From Turicibacter sp. TJ11 (GTDB lineage Bacteria; Bacillota_I; Bacilli_A; MOL361; Turicibacteraceae), in contig NZ_CP069349.1 of the NCBI RefSeq assembly GCF_021497505.1, positions 1,367,131-1,431,130 on the forward strand: 64,000 nt of DNA. Direction: 5' to 3'. Positions within the stretch are counted from its first letter, which is position 1; each line of letters opens with the position of its first letter. Shown here one piece after another: positions 37,157 to 46,725 of this stretch. A program made the position numbers and the translations under genes. The notes under the pieces are model-generated. The model did not search any database. It saw nothing but the letters and a program-made list of their open reading frames with translations, and was not told the origin of the DNA.

Positions 37157-37375
37157 TAAAAAAAATCGCTCCTAATTCTTTCGAGTAGGAACGATTGAAA
37201 TCGCGGTACCATCCTATTTCCGATAAAATAACTTTTATCAGCAACTTAATTCGACTTTAACGCGGTCAACGGGAATCTTTTTCAAGTCCAGTTCAAAGGG
37301 AGTAACTTAATAATCGTTCTTAGAAATCTTACAGCCTAGGATTTCCTCTCTGAAAAGTCGTTTTTATTAAATCAT
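37157..37375 (-). promoter_or_regulatory. Threonine T-box riboswitch of thrS
   Basis: The T-box core GATGGTACCGCGATT lies at plus 37199-37214 (minus strand), followed by terminator stem ATCGTTCCTA/TAGGAGCGAT and eight Ts ending 50 bases before thrS. Upstream AGAGAGGAAATCC and ACCGCGTTAAAG segments fit Stem I and the conserved elements before the antiterminator. The specifier codon was not fixed with confidence. Confidence 0.9.
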
Positions 37376-37479
37376 ATCCTTATCTATACTTTTTATGTAT
37401 CTATTATGTCCTATATAATATGTGTATGACACTTATTATAATGCAGGATTTTTTTGAAATCAAGCAAAAAACAATTAAA

Positions 37480-38388
37480 TTATCGCTTTTGACGATAATT
37501 TGTTCCTGTAATTGCGACTGGAATCGTCAATGCTTTAATACGTTCTAGTACTCGGGCTCCTTTGATCTCTTCAACTTCACCCTTTTGAGTATAAGAATAA
37601 TGATGTTGGAGTTCATTATAATCTAAGTTAGAGGTAAAGAAAGTCGGTAATCCTTGATGCATTCGATAGTTTAAAATACGACCTAACACTTCATCTCGCA
37701 TCCAGCTTGTCATCGATTCACTTCCGATATCATCTAACATTAAAACATCAATTTCTTTTAACTGTTCAATTTTATCATAGGCATTACTATTTTCACTATT
37801 AAATCCTGACTTGATTTCAGCAATGAGCTCTGGAAAGTAAACGAGCCCACAAACAATCCCTCGTTGCGATAAAATATTAGCAATCGCACTAAGCATATAA
37901 GTTTTTCCCGTTCCAAACGGCCCATATAAATATAGTCCGCGCCCCTTTTTTGTTGTGATATACTCATGAATAAACATCGAGGCTTTCTCATAAAACTCTA
38001 CTCGTTCAGGATCCATGATAAACTGTTCAAAGTTGGCCGTTGAAATATCGATTGGCATATGAAAACTTTTAATATTGACTAAGTGTTTTTGATTCATTTC
38101 AAACTGGCAAGGTGTATAAGCAACTTTTAATTGCTTATATGAAGGTTTTAGTGTTGGATGATGTCCTTTAACAGGTTGCTTGCAACTTTTTAATCCTTGA
38201 CATCCTTGACACTTTTCTTTGTTTCTTAAAAATTCATCTAAATCAGAAATATAACTTGAGATTAAATTAGGATCAACCTCGGCTTTGTATTCATTCATCG
38301 CTGCTACAATTTCTGGTTCATTTAAAATTTCAGCGTACGCTTCATTTGCCCCTTTTGACTTTACCATTAAATCTCCAATACGTTGCAC
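37480..38388 (-). CDS. dnaI: Primosomal protein DnaI (helicase loader)
   Basis: A 302-residue AAA+ ATPase that loads the replicative helicase DnaC. N-terminal zinc module with CQGCQGLKSCK..H (about 60-75), Walker A GPFGTGKTYML, Walker B DVLMLDDIGSE, sensor-like FFTSNLDYNEL and the C-terminal arginine region. Translation likely starts at GTG (38388), 9 bases after AAAGG. It follows dnaB by 5 bases with coupled translation, as in Bacillus. Confidence 0.94.
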   Translation of the reverse strand: MQRIGDLMVKSKGANEAYAEILNEPEIVAAMNEYKAEVDPNLISSYISDLDEFLRNKEKCQGCQGLKSCKQPVKGHHPTLKPSYKQLKVAYTPCQFEMNQKHLVNIKSFHMPIDISTANFEQFIMDPERVEFYEKASMFIHEYITTKKGRGLYLYGPFGTGKTYMLSAIANILSQRGIVCGLVYFPELIAEIKSGFNSENSNAYDKIEQLKEIDVLMLDDIGSESMTSWMRDEVLGRILNYRMHQGLPTFFTSNLDYNELQHHYSYTQKGEVEEIKGARVLERIKALTIPVAITGTNYRQKR

Positions 38389-38393
38389 GACTC

Positions 38394-39767
38394 TCACCCT
38401 TTCTGATTTAAAAGTTGACTTTGTAATTTTTTCATACGCTCAATTTTTTGTAAATCTTCCTCGCTTAACTGTTTCTTTTCTTGTTTCGGTTGATTAGCTG
38501 TCTTCAACCAATCAGGAACTTGTTCTTGACGAACGACGCGTGTCGTCTTTGGATATACTTTTTTGGCTGCTGGCATCGTTTTTTCGAGTTCTCTTTTTTG
38601 CTTCGCTTTTAAAGTGGCACGAACTTGGGCAATGGCCTTTTCGGTTGTATCAATTTCTTTGCGTTGCCACTCCCCTGCAATTTTTTCAACCAATTGTTTT
38701 GGTAATCGACCATCGGAAATATTTAAAACATAATCGACTAAGACATTAACAACGCCATCTGGCATCATTTGATCTAACACGAGCCATTCTACTAATTGAC
38801 GATCAGCTGGAACAGGCTCTTTTTGATGCTGTTTAAATCGTAAAAAATCAAGTGGATTTTGAGACAAGTGTACGAGTAACTGTTTTTCTTTAGAAAGAAT
38901 CACTTTTTCTTCATCCATCCCAGGAGATGGCTGATTTATTTTTGGCATCTCTACCACTTCAATTGGCTTTCCTTTATTTAAGAATTGAAAATATTGCTTC
39001 GCTTGTTTTCTAAACGTATCTAAATTAACAAAACCATCTGAATCTAAGGCATCAAAAATTAAACGTGCTAATTCATGTTCATCTAACTTATATAAAAAAG
39101 CAGTTTTATTAATTTGATCCAGTAACTTATCTGATAATAGTTGCTCATCCATTCCAAATTGTTTTAATAATGCAAATAACAATTCTTGATCAAAGGCTAA
39201 TTCTAACTTCACCCCACGTTGTCCATCTGGATGTTGGGGTAAGGGACTTGCCTCTAAATTAGCAGAAGATTGCATTAAAACAGTGGTATCAAATACTTCA
39301 TTAAACGGTTTTGAAATATTGGTTCCTTCAATTTTTGGAATATCTTGAATAAACAATTGCTTTAATTGCTGATAATCACTATTTCCCACTTTTAAATTTA
39401 AAAAGACATTAATAATCCCATCATTAAAAAAAGCTTTTGATTGCATCGGTTTTTTAAGATAATAGGTCAAATGATGATTTTCCTCAGTGACATAAACTTG
39501 AATCAATCCAACCGCTTCTAACTTATATCTTAAAGCCAATAATTCTTCGACTCCAACATTTAAAACTTGTAATAATAGATGATGTGTAAATAAAGAGGAA
39601 CTACTTTTATTAGCTAATGTATTTAAGGTGATATATAAGCTAACCGCCTGAGGGCCAATAATAGGTTGATAAAGTAACGTTAAAATTTGTAACTCTTCCG
39701 AAGTCATCATTTGTGTGACACAAAGTTCGAATTGAAGATTGGGTTTTATTATCGTTGTATCCACCAC
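38394..39767 (-). CDS. dnaB: Replication initiation / helicase-loading protein DnaB (DnaB-DnaD family)
   Basis: About 457 residues. It has the DnaB N-terminal winged-helix region (TSEELQILTLLYQPIIGPQAVSLYITL), a linker and the C-terminal DnaB/DnaD DDBH2-type domain (QNPLDFLRFKQHQKEPVPADRQLVEWLVLDQMMPDGVVNVLVDYVL) followed by a basic tail. With DnaD and DnaI it loads the helicase at oriC and at restarted forks. Probable start is GTG at 39767, 7 bases after GGAGG. This is the Firmicutes initiator factor, not the E. coli DnaB helicase. Confidence 0.92.
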   Translation of the reverse strand: MVDTTIIKPNLQFELCVTQMMTSEELQILTLLYQPIIGPQAVSLYITLNTLANKSSSSLFTHHLLLQVLNVGVEELLALRYKLEAVGLIQVYVTEENHHLTYYLKKPMQSKAFFNDGIINVFLNLKVGNSDYQQLKQLFIQDIPKIEGTNISKPFNEVFDTTVLMQSSANLEASPLPQHPDGQRGVKLELAFDQELLFALLKQFGMDEQLLSDKLLDQINKTAFLYKLDEHELARLIFDALDSDGFVNLDTFRKQAKQYFQFLNKGKPIEVVEMPKINQPSPGMDEEKVILSKEKQLLVHLSQNPLDFLRFKQHQKEPVPADRQLVEWLVLDQMMPDGVVNVLVDYVLNISDGRLPKQLVEKIAGEWQRKEIDTTEKAIAQVRATLKAKQKRELEKTMPAAKKVYPKTTRVVRQEQVPDWLKTANQPKQEKKQLSEEDLQKIERMKKLQSQLLNQKG

Positions 39768-39792
39768 AAACACTCCTCCTGTTAAAATGTGA

Positions 39793-39815
39793 AATCCCTA
39801 TCGAAAATAGGGATT
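39793..39815 (-). terminator. Weak hairpin before dnaB
   Basis: AATCCCTA/TAGGGATT with 7-base loop and a short T-rich tail on the minus strand, between a small hypothetical gene and dnaB. It may only partly terminate. Confidence 0.5.
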
Positions 39816-39826
39816 GATGTACTATA

Positions 39827-40192
39827 TTATCGGTTTAAAGCAAGCCCTTTAAACATTAATCGTTTATCTAATGCTTGATAAAGAGATTGAATGACTTTTT
39901 TCCCTTTTCCAAAGCTAATGATTCCAGATGTATTCACTGTAAAGTCAACCGTTGTTTCAATTGGATTTATTTTAACAACGGTTACAATGACTTCACAATC
40001 TTTACGCTTTAACATTAACTCTTGGCGAGTATCATCTTCAAACGCCAATGTAAATTCTAACTCACGAGCTACCTCTAATAAAGCAGTTTTCGTTTGTTGA
40101 TAATTATTTTTGTAATAATGTGTTAATAATCCTTCATCTGTCGCTCTTTCTCCCGACTCATAATGCGTTTTAAACAGATCCATAAATCCCAT
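39827..40192 (-). CDS. Hypothetical cytosolic protein, 121 residues
   Basis: No family recognised. A soluble alpha/beta pattern: an N-terminal helical segment (LLTHYYKNNYQQTKTALLEVARELEFTLAFEDDTRQ), beta strands (ELMLKRKDCEVIVTVVKINPIETTVDFTVNTSGII) and a terminal helix (GKGKKVIQSLYQALDKRLMF). The helix-strand-strand-helix plan is like small ligand or nucleic-acid-binding folds, with no catalytic motif visible. It lies between coaE and dnaB; GGAGG precedes the ATG. Confidence 0.7.
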   Translation of the reverse strand: MGFMDLFKTHYESGERATDEGLLTHYYKNNYQQTKTALLEVARELEFTLAFEDDTRQELMLKRKDCEVIVTVVKINPIETTVDFTVNTSGIISFGKGKKVIQSLYQALDKRLMFKGLALNR

Positions 40193-40234
40193 TTTTAATT
40201 CCTCCCATGTTTCATCAATGATTATATTTTAAGA

Positions 40235-40852
40235 CTAATTTGAAGATAGTTGACACGCCTTCTCCCAAAGCATTTCAAACATCTGCTCAAACTGAGTTCG
40301 TAACTCACGGATTGAACGTTCATTATTAATAACATAATCTGCACGATCTCGCTTCTTTTCTAATGACATCTGTGAATTAATTTTTGCTAAGGCATAATCT
40401 TCACCAATCTGATCCCGCTGCATTAAACGTTTCACTTGAATGTCACGAGAAACATAAATCACTAACGTTTCATCAACTAATGATTCAAATCCACTTTCAA
40501 ACAGTAGTGGAACATCTAAAATGACCAATTGTTCTCCACAGGCTTTTGCTTGTTCAATCCCCTCAACTAGCTTCTTTTTTACCAGTGGATGAATCATGTC
40601 GTTTAATTTTTGCTTTGCGACTTCATCATGAAAAATGATCGATCCTAGTACATCTCGAGCCAATTCTCCAGTTTCTAAAATAACATTCGATCCAAATTCA
40701 CGCGCTAAATCATTCAGCAATGGACTACCTGGCTTTTGAAGTTGCCTAACAATTTCATCCGCATCTAAGACAATAATTCCTTTTTCTAAAAACCATGATG
40801 TAATCGTACTTTTTCCTGATGAAATTCCACCTGTTAATCCTACGGTTAACAT
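40235..40852 (-). CDS. coaE: Dephospho-CoA kinase
   Basis: Last step of coenzyme A synthesis. The 205 residues start LTVGLTGGISSGKST (P-loop) and contain VLDADEIVRQL, LARDVLGSIIF, MIHPLVKKK, LVILDVPLLFESG and RMQRDQ-like LMQRDQIG, all family motifs. Its ATG abuts the mutM stop, so the two are translationally coupled; the mutM-coaE pair is conserved in Firmicutes next to polA. Confidence 0.96.
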   Translation of the reverse strand: MLTVGLTGGISSGKSTITSWFLEKGIIVLDADEIVRQLQKPGSPLLNDLAREFGSNVILETGELARDVLGSIIFHDEVAKQKLNDMIHPLVKKKLVEGIEQAKACGEQLVILDVPLLFESGFESLVDETLVIYVSRDIQVKRLMQRDQIGEDYALAKINSQMSLEKKRDRADYVINNERSIRELRTQFEQMFEMLWEKACQLSSN

Positions 40853-41698
40853 TTATTTCATCTCCTTTGACAGTAACTTCTGGCATGTTGGGCAAAAATA
40901 TGTTCCTCGTCCACCCACTTTAATTTTTTCAATAGGTGTTTGACAGATATAGCAGTTTTCTCCCTTTCGCTGATGAACTAACAATTCATTTTGAAAGGTT
41001 CCCAAAATACCATGCGATGAAGTAAAGGTGCGAATCGTCGTTCCCCCTAACTCAATCGCTCTAGCTAAAACTTCTACTGTATATTTTACCACATCTTCAA
41101 TCTCTTTGTCTGTCAATTCTGAACTTGAAGTTAATGGATGAAGTTTGGCACGATGCAACACTTCATCAACATAAATATTTCCCAGTCCACAAACAACACT
41201 TTGATCAAGAAGTAATGACTTAATTGGTTTCTTTTTATTATAAATTTTTTGTTTAACATATTCAGGTGTAAACTCTTGTGAAAAAGGTTCTAGCCCTAGG
41301 ACTTGAAATGGAGAAGTTGTTTCTAAGTCAATTTCTTTATCATATAAATGATAAGTTCCAAATTTTCGGGTATCTTGATATAACAAGCGTTTTCCGTTAT
41401 CTAATGTGAAAATGACATGAACGTGAGGATTTAGTTCAAACTCATCATCTGCATAAAAATATTTCCCTTCCATTCGAAGATGAGAAAGTAAATAATAATG
41501 ATCCAAGTGAAAAACTAAATATTTACCTCGACGACTCACTTCTTGAATCGTTTGATTTTTCAGCTTATTTTTAAATTCCTCTGAATCCATATTTTTAATC
41601 ATAGGTTCATAACGTAGTTCAATATCTTGAATCATTCGCCCTTTAACATTTTGATTTAGTGCTTCTTTAACCGTTTCCACTTCTGGTAATTCTGGCAT
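40853..41698 (-). CDS. mutM: Formamidopyrimidine-DNA glycosylase (Fpg/MutM)
   Basis: Removes 8-oxoguanine and formamidopyrimidines by base excision with AP-lyase activity. The 281 residues start MPELPEVETV with catalytic Pro2-Glu3 after Met removal, Lys near 57 (SRRGKYLVF), the H2TH region (LLDQSVVCGLGNIYVDEVLHRAKLHP) and a C-terminal zinc finger CYICQTPIEKIKVGGRGTYFCPTCQ. Adjacent to polA as in many Firmicutes, a repair-gene cluster. Confidence 0.97.
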   Translation of the reverse strand: MPELPEVETVKEALNQNVKGRMIQDIELRYEPMIKNMDSEEFKNKLKNQTIQEVSRRGKYLVFHLDHYYLLSHLRMEGKYFYADDEFELNPHVHVIFTLDNGKRLLYQDTRKFGTYHLYDKEIDLETTSPFQVLGLEPFSQEFTPEYVKQKIYNKKKPIKSLLLDQSVVCGLGNIYVDEVLHRAKLHPLTSSSELTDKEIEDVVKYTVEVLARAIELGGTTIRTFTSSHGILGTFQNELLVHQRKGENCYICQTPIEKIKVGGRGTYFCPTCQKLLSKEMK

Positions 41699-41783
41699 AT
41701 TCTCAAACTTCCTTTTTGTCTAATCTAATTGTTTATTTAACCATGAACTGATAAAACTCAGTCACTCTAATTTCCAATTCATT

Positions 41784-41916
41784 TTCTATATATGAAGCGA
41801 AAAAGATTTCACATAAAACGAAATAGCCTTAGTTGATTGATTTCATTGGTATAAAGACTAACTATAGTGGCGTTAAAATTTTTTCAATCATGAAAAACTT
41901 ATCGCCACTTATATAT
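41784..41916 (+). repeat. 133-bp structured dispersed element, copy C
   Basis: Starts TTCTATATATGAAG and ends CACTTATATATT. Same length and order of blocks as copies A and B, with TAGCCTTAGTTGATTG in the middle. The long hairpin base is AGTGGCG (41866-41872) with CGCCACT (41903-41909): four base pairs changed on both sides relative to AGTCCAG/CTGGACT. It lies between mutM and polA. Confidence 0.8.
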
Positions 41917-42268
41917 TATTGCTAGTTCAACAAAATCAATTCTTTAAACTGCTCTAAATACACTAGGTGATGTCATCATCACCTCTATGACCCAATCTCA
42001 GATATGATGCTAGTTGCATATTAAAAGACTATCATAAGTGATTCTTACTCTAGCTGTCAACTCATCCAAGTCCATTCATGAAAGTCCTAAAGCCTTTATA
42101 CATCGTTGTACCAGCTTATGCATGACACCACAGCCTTGCTTAGCTTATTCATCTTTTTTCGATATGCAAACAAAAAACATCTCTCATTTTTTAACATCAT
42201 CAGTAATCGTTATATTACCTGGGAAACATTTTATTTAAAAGTGTCTAACCTCTTATTTATAAACGCAG
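41917..42268. other. Intergenic stretch downstream of polA
   Basis: About 350 AT-rich bases between repeat copy C and the polA terminator. A 66-codon plus-strand frame is open but has no ribosome site and no recognisable protein; nothing else was seen. Confidence 0.6.
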
Positions 42269-42303
42269 AAAAGGACATCAAGTAAGCTACATGATGTCCT
42301 TTT
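42269..42303 (-). terminator. Terminator of polA
   Basis: AAAAGGACATCA (42269-42280) pairs with TGATGTCCTTT (42292-42303), 11-base loop. Confidence 0.85.
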
Positions 42304-42366
42304 CTAATTGTTTTTATACCGTGGCACTTATGATGCTTCATCAATACATGTTTATTTTATAACACT

Positions 42367-45003
42367 TTACTTCGCATCATACCAAGTTGGACCGTACGAG
42401 TAATCAGCTTTTAACGGAACTTGTAGTTCGACAACATCTTCCATTGTTTTCGTGACTAACTCAATCATTGTCTCTAACTCTTCTTTTGGAACTTCAAAAA
42501 TTAGTTCATCGTGTACTTGAAGTAATAGACGAGATTTAACCTCTTTCTCTTGCATCGCTTGATAAACATCAATCATTGCTTTTTTAATAATATCTGCTGC
42601 TGTTCCTTGAATCGGTGCATTCATTGCCGTGCGCTCCCCAAACTGACGAATCGCATAATTTTTCTGAGTTAACTCAGGAATATAGCGACGGCGCTTAAAT
42701 AACGTTGAAACATATCCATTATATTTAGCATACTTCACGGTATCCTCCATATACTGATGAATTCCTGAATAAGTTTCTAAATAATGATCAATATATTTTT
42801 TTGCCTCTTTTTGAGTAATATTTAAATTCTCTGATAACCCAAAGGCACTCATTCCATAAATAATTCCGAAGTTAATCGCCTTTGCTGAACGACGAAGATC
42901 AGACGTCATTTCTTCTTCAGATACTTTAAAAACATCCATTGCTGTTTTCTTATGGATATCCTCACCTTGTCTAAATGCCTCAATTAACGATTCAGTATTT
43001 GAAATGTGTGCTAAAATACGCAACTCAATTTGTGAATAGTCAGCTCCTAAAATGATCCATCCTTCTTCGCTTGGAACAAAGGCACGTCGAATCATGCGAC
43101 CTTCTTCTAAACGAATTGGAATGTTTTGAAGGTTTGGCTCAATTGAAGAAAGACGTCCTGTTTGAGTTAACGCTTGATTGAAAATTGTATGAACTTTTCC
43201 ATCTTCGTAGCACGCTTTTTTTAATCCTTCAATATAAGTTGAATAAAGTTTGGTTAACGTACGGTATTCCATAATACATTCGATGATTGGGTGAGTCCCC
43301 ATTAATTTTTCTAATACATCAACATTCGTTGAGTATCCTGTTTTTGTTTTCTTTATAACAGGTAGTGATAATTTTTCAAATAATACTTCTCCTAATTGCT
43401 TAGGTGAATTAATGTTAAATGCCATTCCAGCTTGTTCATAAATTTTCGCTTCTAATGCTTCAATGCGACCTTTTAGATTTTGTCCCATCTCATCTAATGT
43501 TTTTAAATCTAAAGCCATTCCCGTGTATTCCATCATTGCTAATACTTCAGCTAATGGCATTTCCATTTCTTTAAATAAACTTAACTGTTCTTGTTCTTTT
43601 AATTGCTCAAGTGCTGTTTCTTTCAATTTCATAACAGCAGTAGCGATATCGATCGAATGCTCGGCCACCTTCTCAATCGGAGCAGTTGCACGTTTAGCAC
43701 CTTTTCCATAAACTTCTTCATCATATGACACATCATCATAATCATAATGTAAGGCTACTTTTTTGATTTCATTACTTACATTCGTTGGATTAATGACGTA
43801 AGTAGCTAATAATAAATCAAATTCAACCCCACGTAAATCAAACCCTTGCCACATTAACGCAACACGTGAACGCTTCACGTCAAACACTGATTTTTTAATT
43901 TCTTCGTTTGATAAAAATGACATGAATACTTGGCTTTCCTTAGCCACTTCAAAAGGCACATAGTAAGATTCCTTTTCATTGACAACAGCTATCCCTAAAA
44001 TCGTTCCTTGATGATAATTTTCCTCAAAAATCTCAACATGAATCGCACTATTGACATAACTTAGTGTTTCTAACTCTTTTGCTTCTGAAATAATGCGAAC
44101 TGGCGCTTTAGGTTCTTTATCTTTTCCTTCTTCAATCTTCATTTTTTTTAGGAACGCATTAAACTCCATCTCTTTAAAGAATTCCATTAATTCTGTAGTT
44201 TGAGCCCCATGATAAACTAAATCATCAAATGTTAACGGTAGCGGAACATCTTTATGAATAGTAGCCATTCGCTTACAAAGTAAGGCTTGTTCGGTATGAG
44301 TTTCAACTTTTTCTTTCATCTTTCCTTTTAACTCATCTGTATGTTCAATTAGATTTTCAACTGTTCCAAATTGCTTTAATAACTTAATGGCTGTCTTTTC
44401 ACCAACGCCTGGTATTCCTGGTAAATTATCAGAAGGATCTCCCATTAAACCTTTTAAATCAACAATTTGACTTGGTGTTAATTCATACTTAGCAAACACT
44501 TCCTCTTTGTTAAATGATTCAATATCTGTTACACCTTTTCGAGTAATATGAACCGTTGTTTTTTCATCTACCATTTGTAGTAAATCTTTATCACCTGTGA
44601 TGATATGGATCTTTTCAAAATCAGTGGCTTCACCCATCTTCGCTAACGTTCCAATAATATCGTCTGCTTCATAAGTTGGTAACTCTAAACGCTTCACACC
44701 AAGTAGATCTAAATATTTTTTTATTAAGTTAATTTGTGAGCGCATTTCATCTGGCATTGGCTTGCGCCCATCTTTATATGATTCTAAAAATTCATGTCTA
44801 AATGTCGTTTTCCCCGCATCAAAGGCTACTAACATGTGTGTATGATTATACTCATCCATCACTTTATTCATCATATTGACAAAACCATACAGTGCATTTG
44901 TGAAAATTCCCGTACTTGTCTTCATTAAATTTCCACTGTAAGCAGTAGCATAATAAGCACGGTACATTAAACTATTTCCATCTATTAAAACTAATGTATT
45001 CAT
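42367..45003 (-). CDS. polA: DNA polymerase I
   Basis: An 878-residue repair and Okazaki-fragment polymerase. Domains: 5'-nuclease (1-290: LVLIDGNSLMYRAYYA, GDKDLLQMV, GDPSDNLPGIPGVGEKTA), a 3'-5' exonuclease-like domain (about 300-465) and the family A polymerase (LSSIEPNLQNIPIR, DYSQIELRILAHIS, RRSAKAINFGIIYGMSAFGLS, QVHDELIFEV). In the exonuclease-like domain the expected DxE metal site is replaced by IHVEIFEEN, so proofreading is probably lost, as known in Bacillus-type Pol I. Confidence 0.97.
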   Translation of the reverse strand: MNTLVLIDGNSLMYRAYYATAYSGNLMKTSTGIFTNALYGFVNMMNKVMDEYNHTHMLVAFDAGKTTFRHEFLESYKDGRKPMPDEMRSQINLIKKYLDLLGVKRLELPTYEADDIIGTLAKMGEATDFEKIHIITGDKDLLQMVDEKTTVHITRKGVTDIESFNKEEVFAKYELTPSQIVDLKGLMGDPSDNLPGIPGVGEKTAIKLLKQFGTVENLIEHTDELKGKMKEKVETHTEQALLCKRMATIHKDVPLPLTFDDLVYHGAQTTELMEFFKEMEFNAFLKKMKIEEGKDKEPKAPVRIISEAKELETLSYVNSAIHVEIFEENYHQGTILGIAVVNEKESYYVPFEVAKESQVFMSFLSNEEIKKSVFDVKRSRVALMWQGFDLRGVEFDLLLATYVINPTNVSNEIKKVALHYDYDDVSYDEEVYGKGAKRATAPIEKVAEHSIDIATAVMKLKETALEQLKEQEQLSLFKEMEMPLAEVLAMMEYTGMALDLKTLDEMGQNLKGRIEALEAKIYEQAGMAFNINSPKQLGEVLFEKLSLPVIKKTKTGYSTNVDVLEKLMGTHPIIECIMEYRTLTKLYSTYIEGLKKACYEDGKVHTIFNQALTQTGRLSSIEPNLQNIPIRLEEGRMIRRAFVPSEEGWIILGADYSQIELRILAHISNTESLIEAFRQGEDIHKKTAMDVFKVSEEEMTSDLRRSAKAINFGIIYGMSAFGLSENLNITQKEAKKYIDHYLETYSGIHQYMEDTVKYAKYNGYVSTLFKRRRYIPELTQKNYAIRQFGERTAMNAPIQGTAADIIKKAMIDVYQAMQEKEVKSRLLLQVHDELIFEVPKEELETMIELVTKTMEDVVELQVPLKADYSYGPTWYDAK

Positions 45004-45392
45004 TGCATCAACCCTTATCTATGGCATCTTTTAAAGCCTTATTTACTATCTTGTACTATTATTTTAACACATCCCTACCATTTAAAACACATTTTTACAA
45101 AGACAGTGATAAATGAATCAACAATAGACCGTTATTAAAACAAAAAGGGATTTTATCATCATCTATTAGCCTTAGTTGACTTCCATCTTTCATGATAAAA
45201 CAAACTTAATTAATAACTAATCATTCTTGTATACATAATGCTCTTTTTGATGTCATACTTCATTGAATGAGTGAACGATTATCACGTTTTAAGTCAGTCT
45301 ATCCGTTGATACTTGTTTTTCAACCAATAGATACAGATCTTTATTTCTACTAATGACTTAACACGACATATGAGATGATTCCTCGTCACTGT
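45004..45392. other. Intergenic region between polA and the phosphoesterase-like gene
   Basis: No gene seen. Must contain the polA promoter. One distant stem, TTTTATCAT (45151-45159) with ATGATAAAA (45192-45200), encloses the string TAGCCTTAGTTGA that also occurs in repeat copy C; it may be a fragment of that element. Confidence 0.5.
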
Positions 45393-45425
45393 TTGTATAT
45401 CGAACTAAATAATCTATGATATAAT
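45393..45425 (+). promoter_or_regulatory. Extended -10 promoter of the phosphoesterase-like gene
   Basis: TGATATAAT with a perfect TATAAT (45420-45425); TTGTAT sits 21 bases upstream. The layout closely resembles that of the small RNA promoter at 30.76 kb. Confidence 0.6.
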
Positions 45426-45461
45426 ATCCTTATAATAGTTTTTTTGGTAAAGGATGATTTT

Positions 45462-46265
45462 ATGATTAAGAAATTTCCTATTTACGTATTAACAGGTGCA
45501 TTCCTTATTATTCTCTTTTTCTTTTATTCTTTATGTATTGTTAAATACAACATTAAAGTAGATGAAACCATTATTGAAAGCCAAAGTATTCCGAGCAGTT
45601 TTGATGGCGTTCGACTTGTTCAATTAAGTGATGTCTTAATTAGAAACGAAGATGATTTAAAACTAGTTGAAAAAGCAGTGAATGAAATCAATCACCTTGA
45701 AGCTGACATCGTCTTATTTACAGGAGATTTATTTAAAGAGGGCGCAATTAGTTCGAGTTTAAGTAGTCGTCTAATTGAAATTTTATCGGATCTTAATCCC
45801 TCATTAGCTAAACTTGCTGTTTTAGGTGATCAAGATTTACCTCAACAAGAGGAACTGACAGAAATTTTAACTTCTGCTTCCTTTAAAATTCTTCGTAATG
45901 ATTCCATTGAATTATATAACGGAAGTAGTGAGGGGGTTAATTTTATCGGTATTGATTCCCTATCAAGCGCCCCTCAGTTAGATGATTTACTTTCGACTCT
46001 TACAAATGGTGAGCAATTTAATGTTCTTCTTCTTCATGAACCTACACTAGCAGCAAAATCAACAGATTTTCCAATTGAACTTCAAATCTCAGGACATTGT
46101 CAAGGATTAACAACAACCAAAGGATGCTCTCAATTTAATCAAGGAGTTTATCGATTTGCCGATCAATTAACGTTATATGTTAATAGTGGCTTAAATCGTC
46201 CAAATCAATTAACCACTTTACTCAAACGACCGACACTTCATTCATTTCTTTTAATGAAAAAATAA
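45462..46265 (+). CDS. Metallophosphoesterase-like membrane protein with degenerate active site
   Basis: A 267-residue protein: an N-terminal transmembrane helix (YVLTGAFLIILFFFYSLCIV) and an extracellular calcineurin-like fold of the YkuE/YaeI type. The metal motifs have decayed: LSDVLI replaces the usual SDxH, FTGDLF keeps its Asp, LGDQD replaces GNHD/E, LLHEP keeps its His and SGHCQG replaces GHxH. At least three metal ligands are missing, so phosphoesterase activity is unlikely. ATG at 45462 follows AAAGGATG. It precedes a coat-like gene on the same strand. Confidence 0.8.
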   Translation: MIKKFPIYVLTGAFLIILFFFYSLCIVKYNIKVDETIIESQSIPSSFDGVRLVQLSDVLIRNEDDLKLVEKAVNEINHLEADIVLFTGDLFKEGAISSSLSSRLIEILSDLNPSLAKLAVLGDQDLPQQEELTEILTSASFKILRNDSIELYNGSSEGVNFIGIDSLSSAPQLDDLLSTLTNGEQFNVLLLHEPTLAAKSTDFPIELQISGHCQGLTTTKGCSQFNQGVYRFADQLTLYVNSGLNRPNQLTTLLKRPTLHSFLLMKK

Positions 46266-46338
46266 AATTTGAAACCAAATAGATTTCTCTTGCATATTTT
46301 ATAGTAAGGCTATAAGTCTGAAGGAGGAGTTTAAATTG

Positions 46339-46725
46339 ATGCGAAATAACTATAGAGGTAATTTTCCCTCTCAAATCTCATACCAAAATGCTGCACCACT
46401 AACTAATCAAGTTCCTTATTTATCTAATGTTCCAGGTGCTGCTCAAGATGAGAGATTTGGGTTTTTACCGTTTGTCGGTGGATTAGCTTTAGGTGGATTA
46501 TTATTTAACGGAGGAGGGGGTCGCCCTTGTTGTGGTGGTGGATATAACTATCCAGTGTATCAACCTGTTTATCAACAACCGATCTATCAACCAACGTATT
46601 CCCCTCAACCCACTTATCCAGTGTATCAACAACAAGCGTCACAAACAGGATACTATGGACCATATAATCCAGTCATGCCAACAGAAACAACTATTTTAGA
46701 AAGCAACAAATATTACTTATCATAA
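46339..46725 (+). CDS. Gly/Tyr/Pro-rich small protein, spore coat-like
   Basis: A 128-residue protein with no signal peptide. After an Asn/Gln/Pro-rich start it has QDERFGFLPFVGGLALGGLLFNGGGGRPCCGGG and then repeated YPVYQPVYQQPIYQPTY units. Similar Gln/Tyr/Pro and Gly-rich composition is typical of spore coat and crust proteins. QDERF is shared with the LysM protein at 9.2 kb. TTG-ATG stand next to each other as starts; the ATG lies 9 bases after GGAGGAG. Function not provable from sequence. Confidence 0.65.
   Translation: MRNNYRGNFPSQISYQNAAPLTNQVPYLSNVPGAAQDERFGFLPFVGGLALGGLLFNGGGGRPCCGGGYNYPVYQPVYQQPIYQPTYSPQPTYPVYQQQASQTGYYGPYNPVMPTETTILESNKYYLS

Noticed and set aside
42038-42238. 66-codon plus-strand frame downstream of polA
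   Set aside because: No ribosome site, no protein features, in an AT-rich gap.
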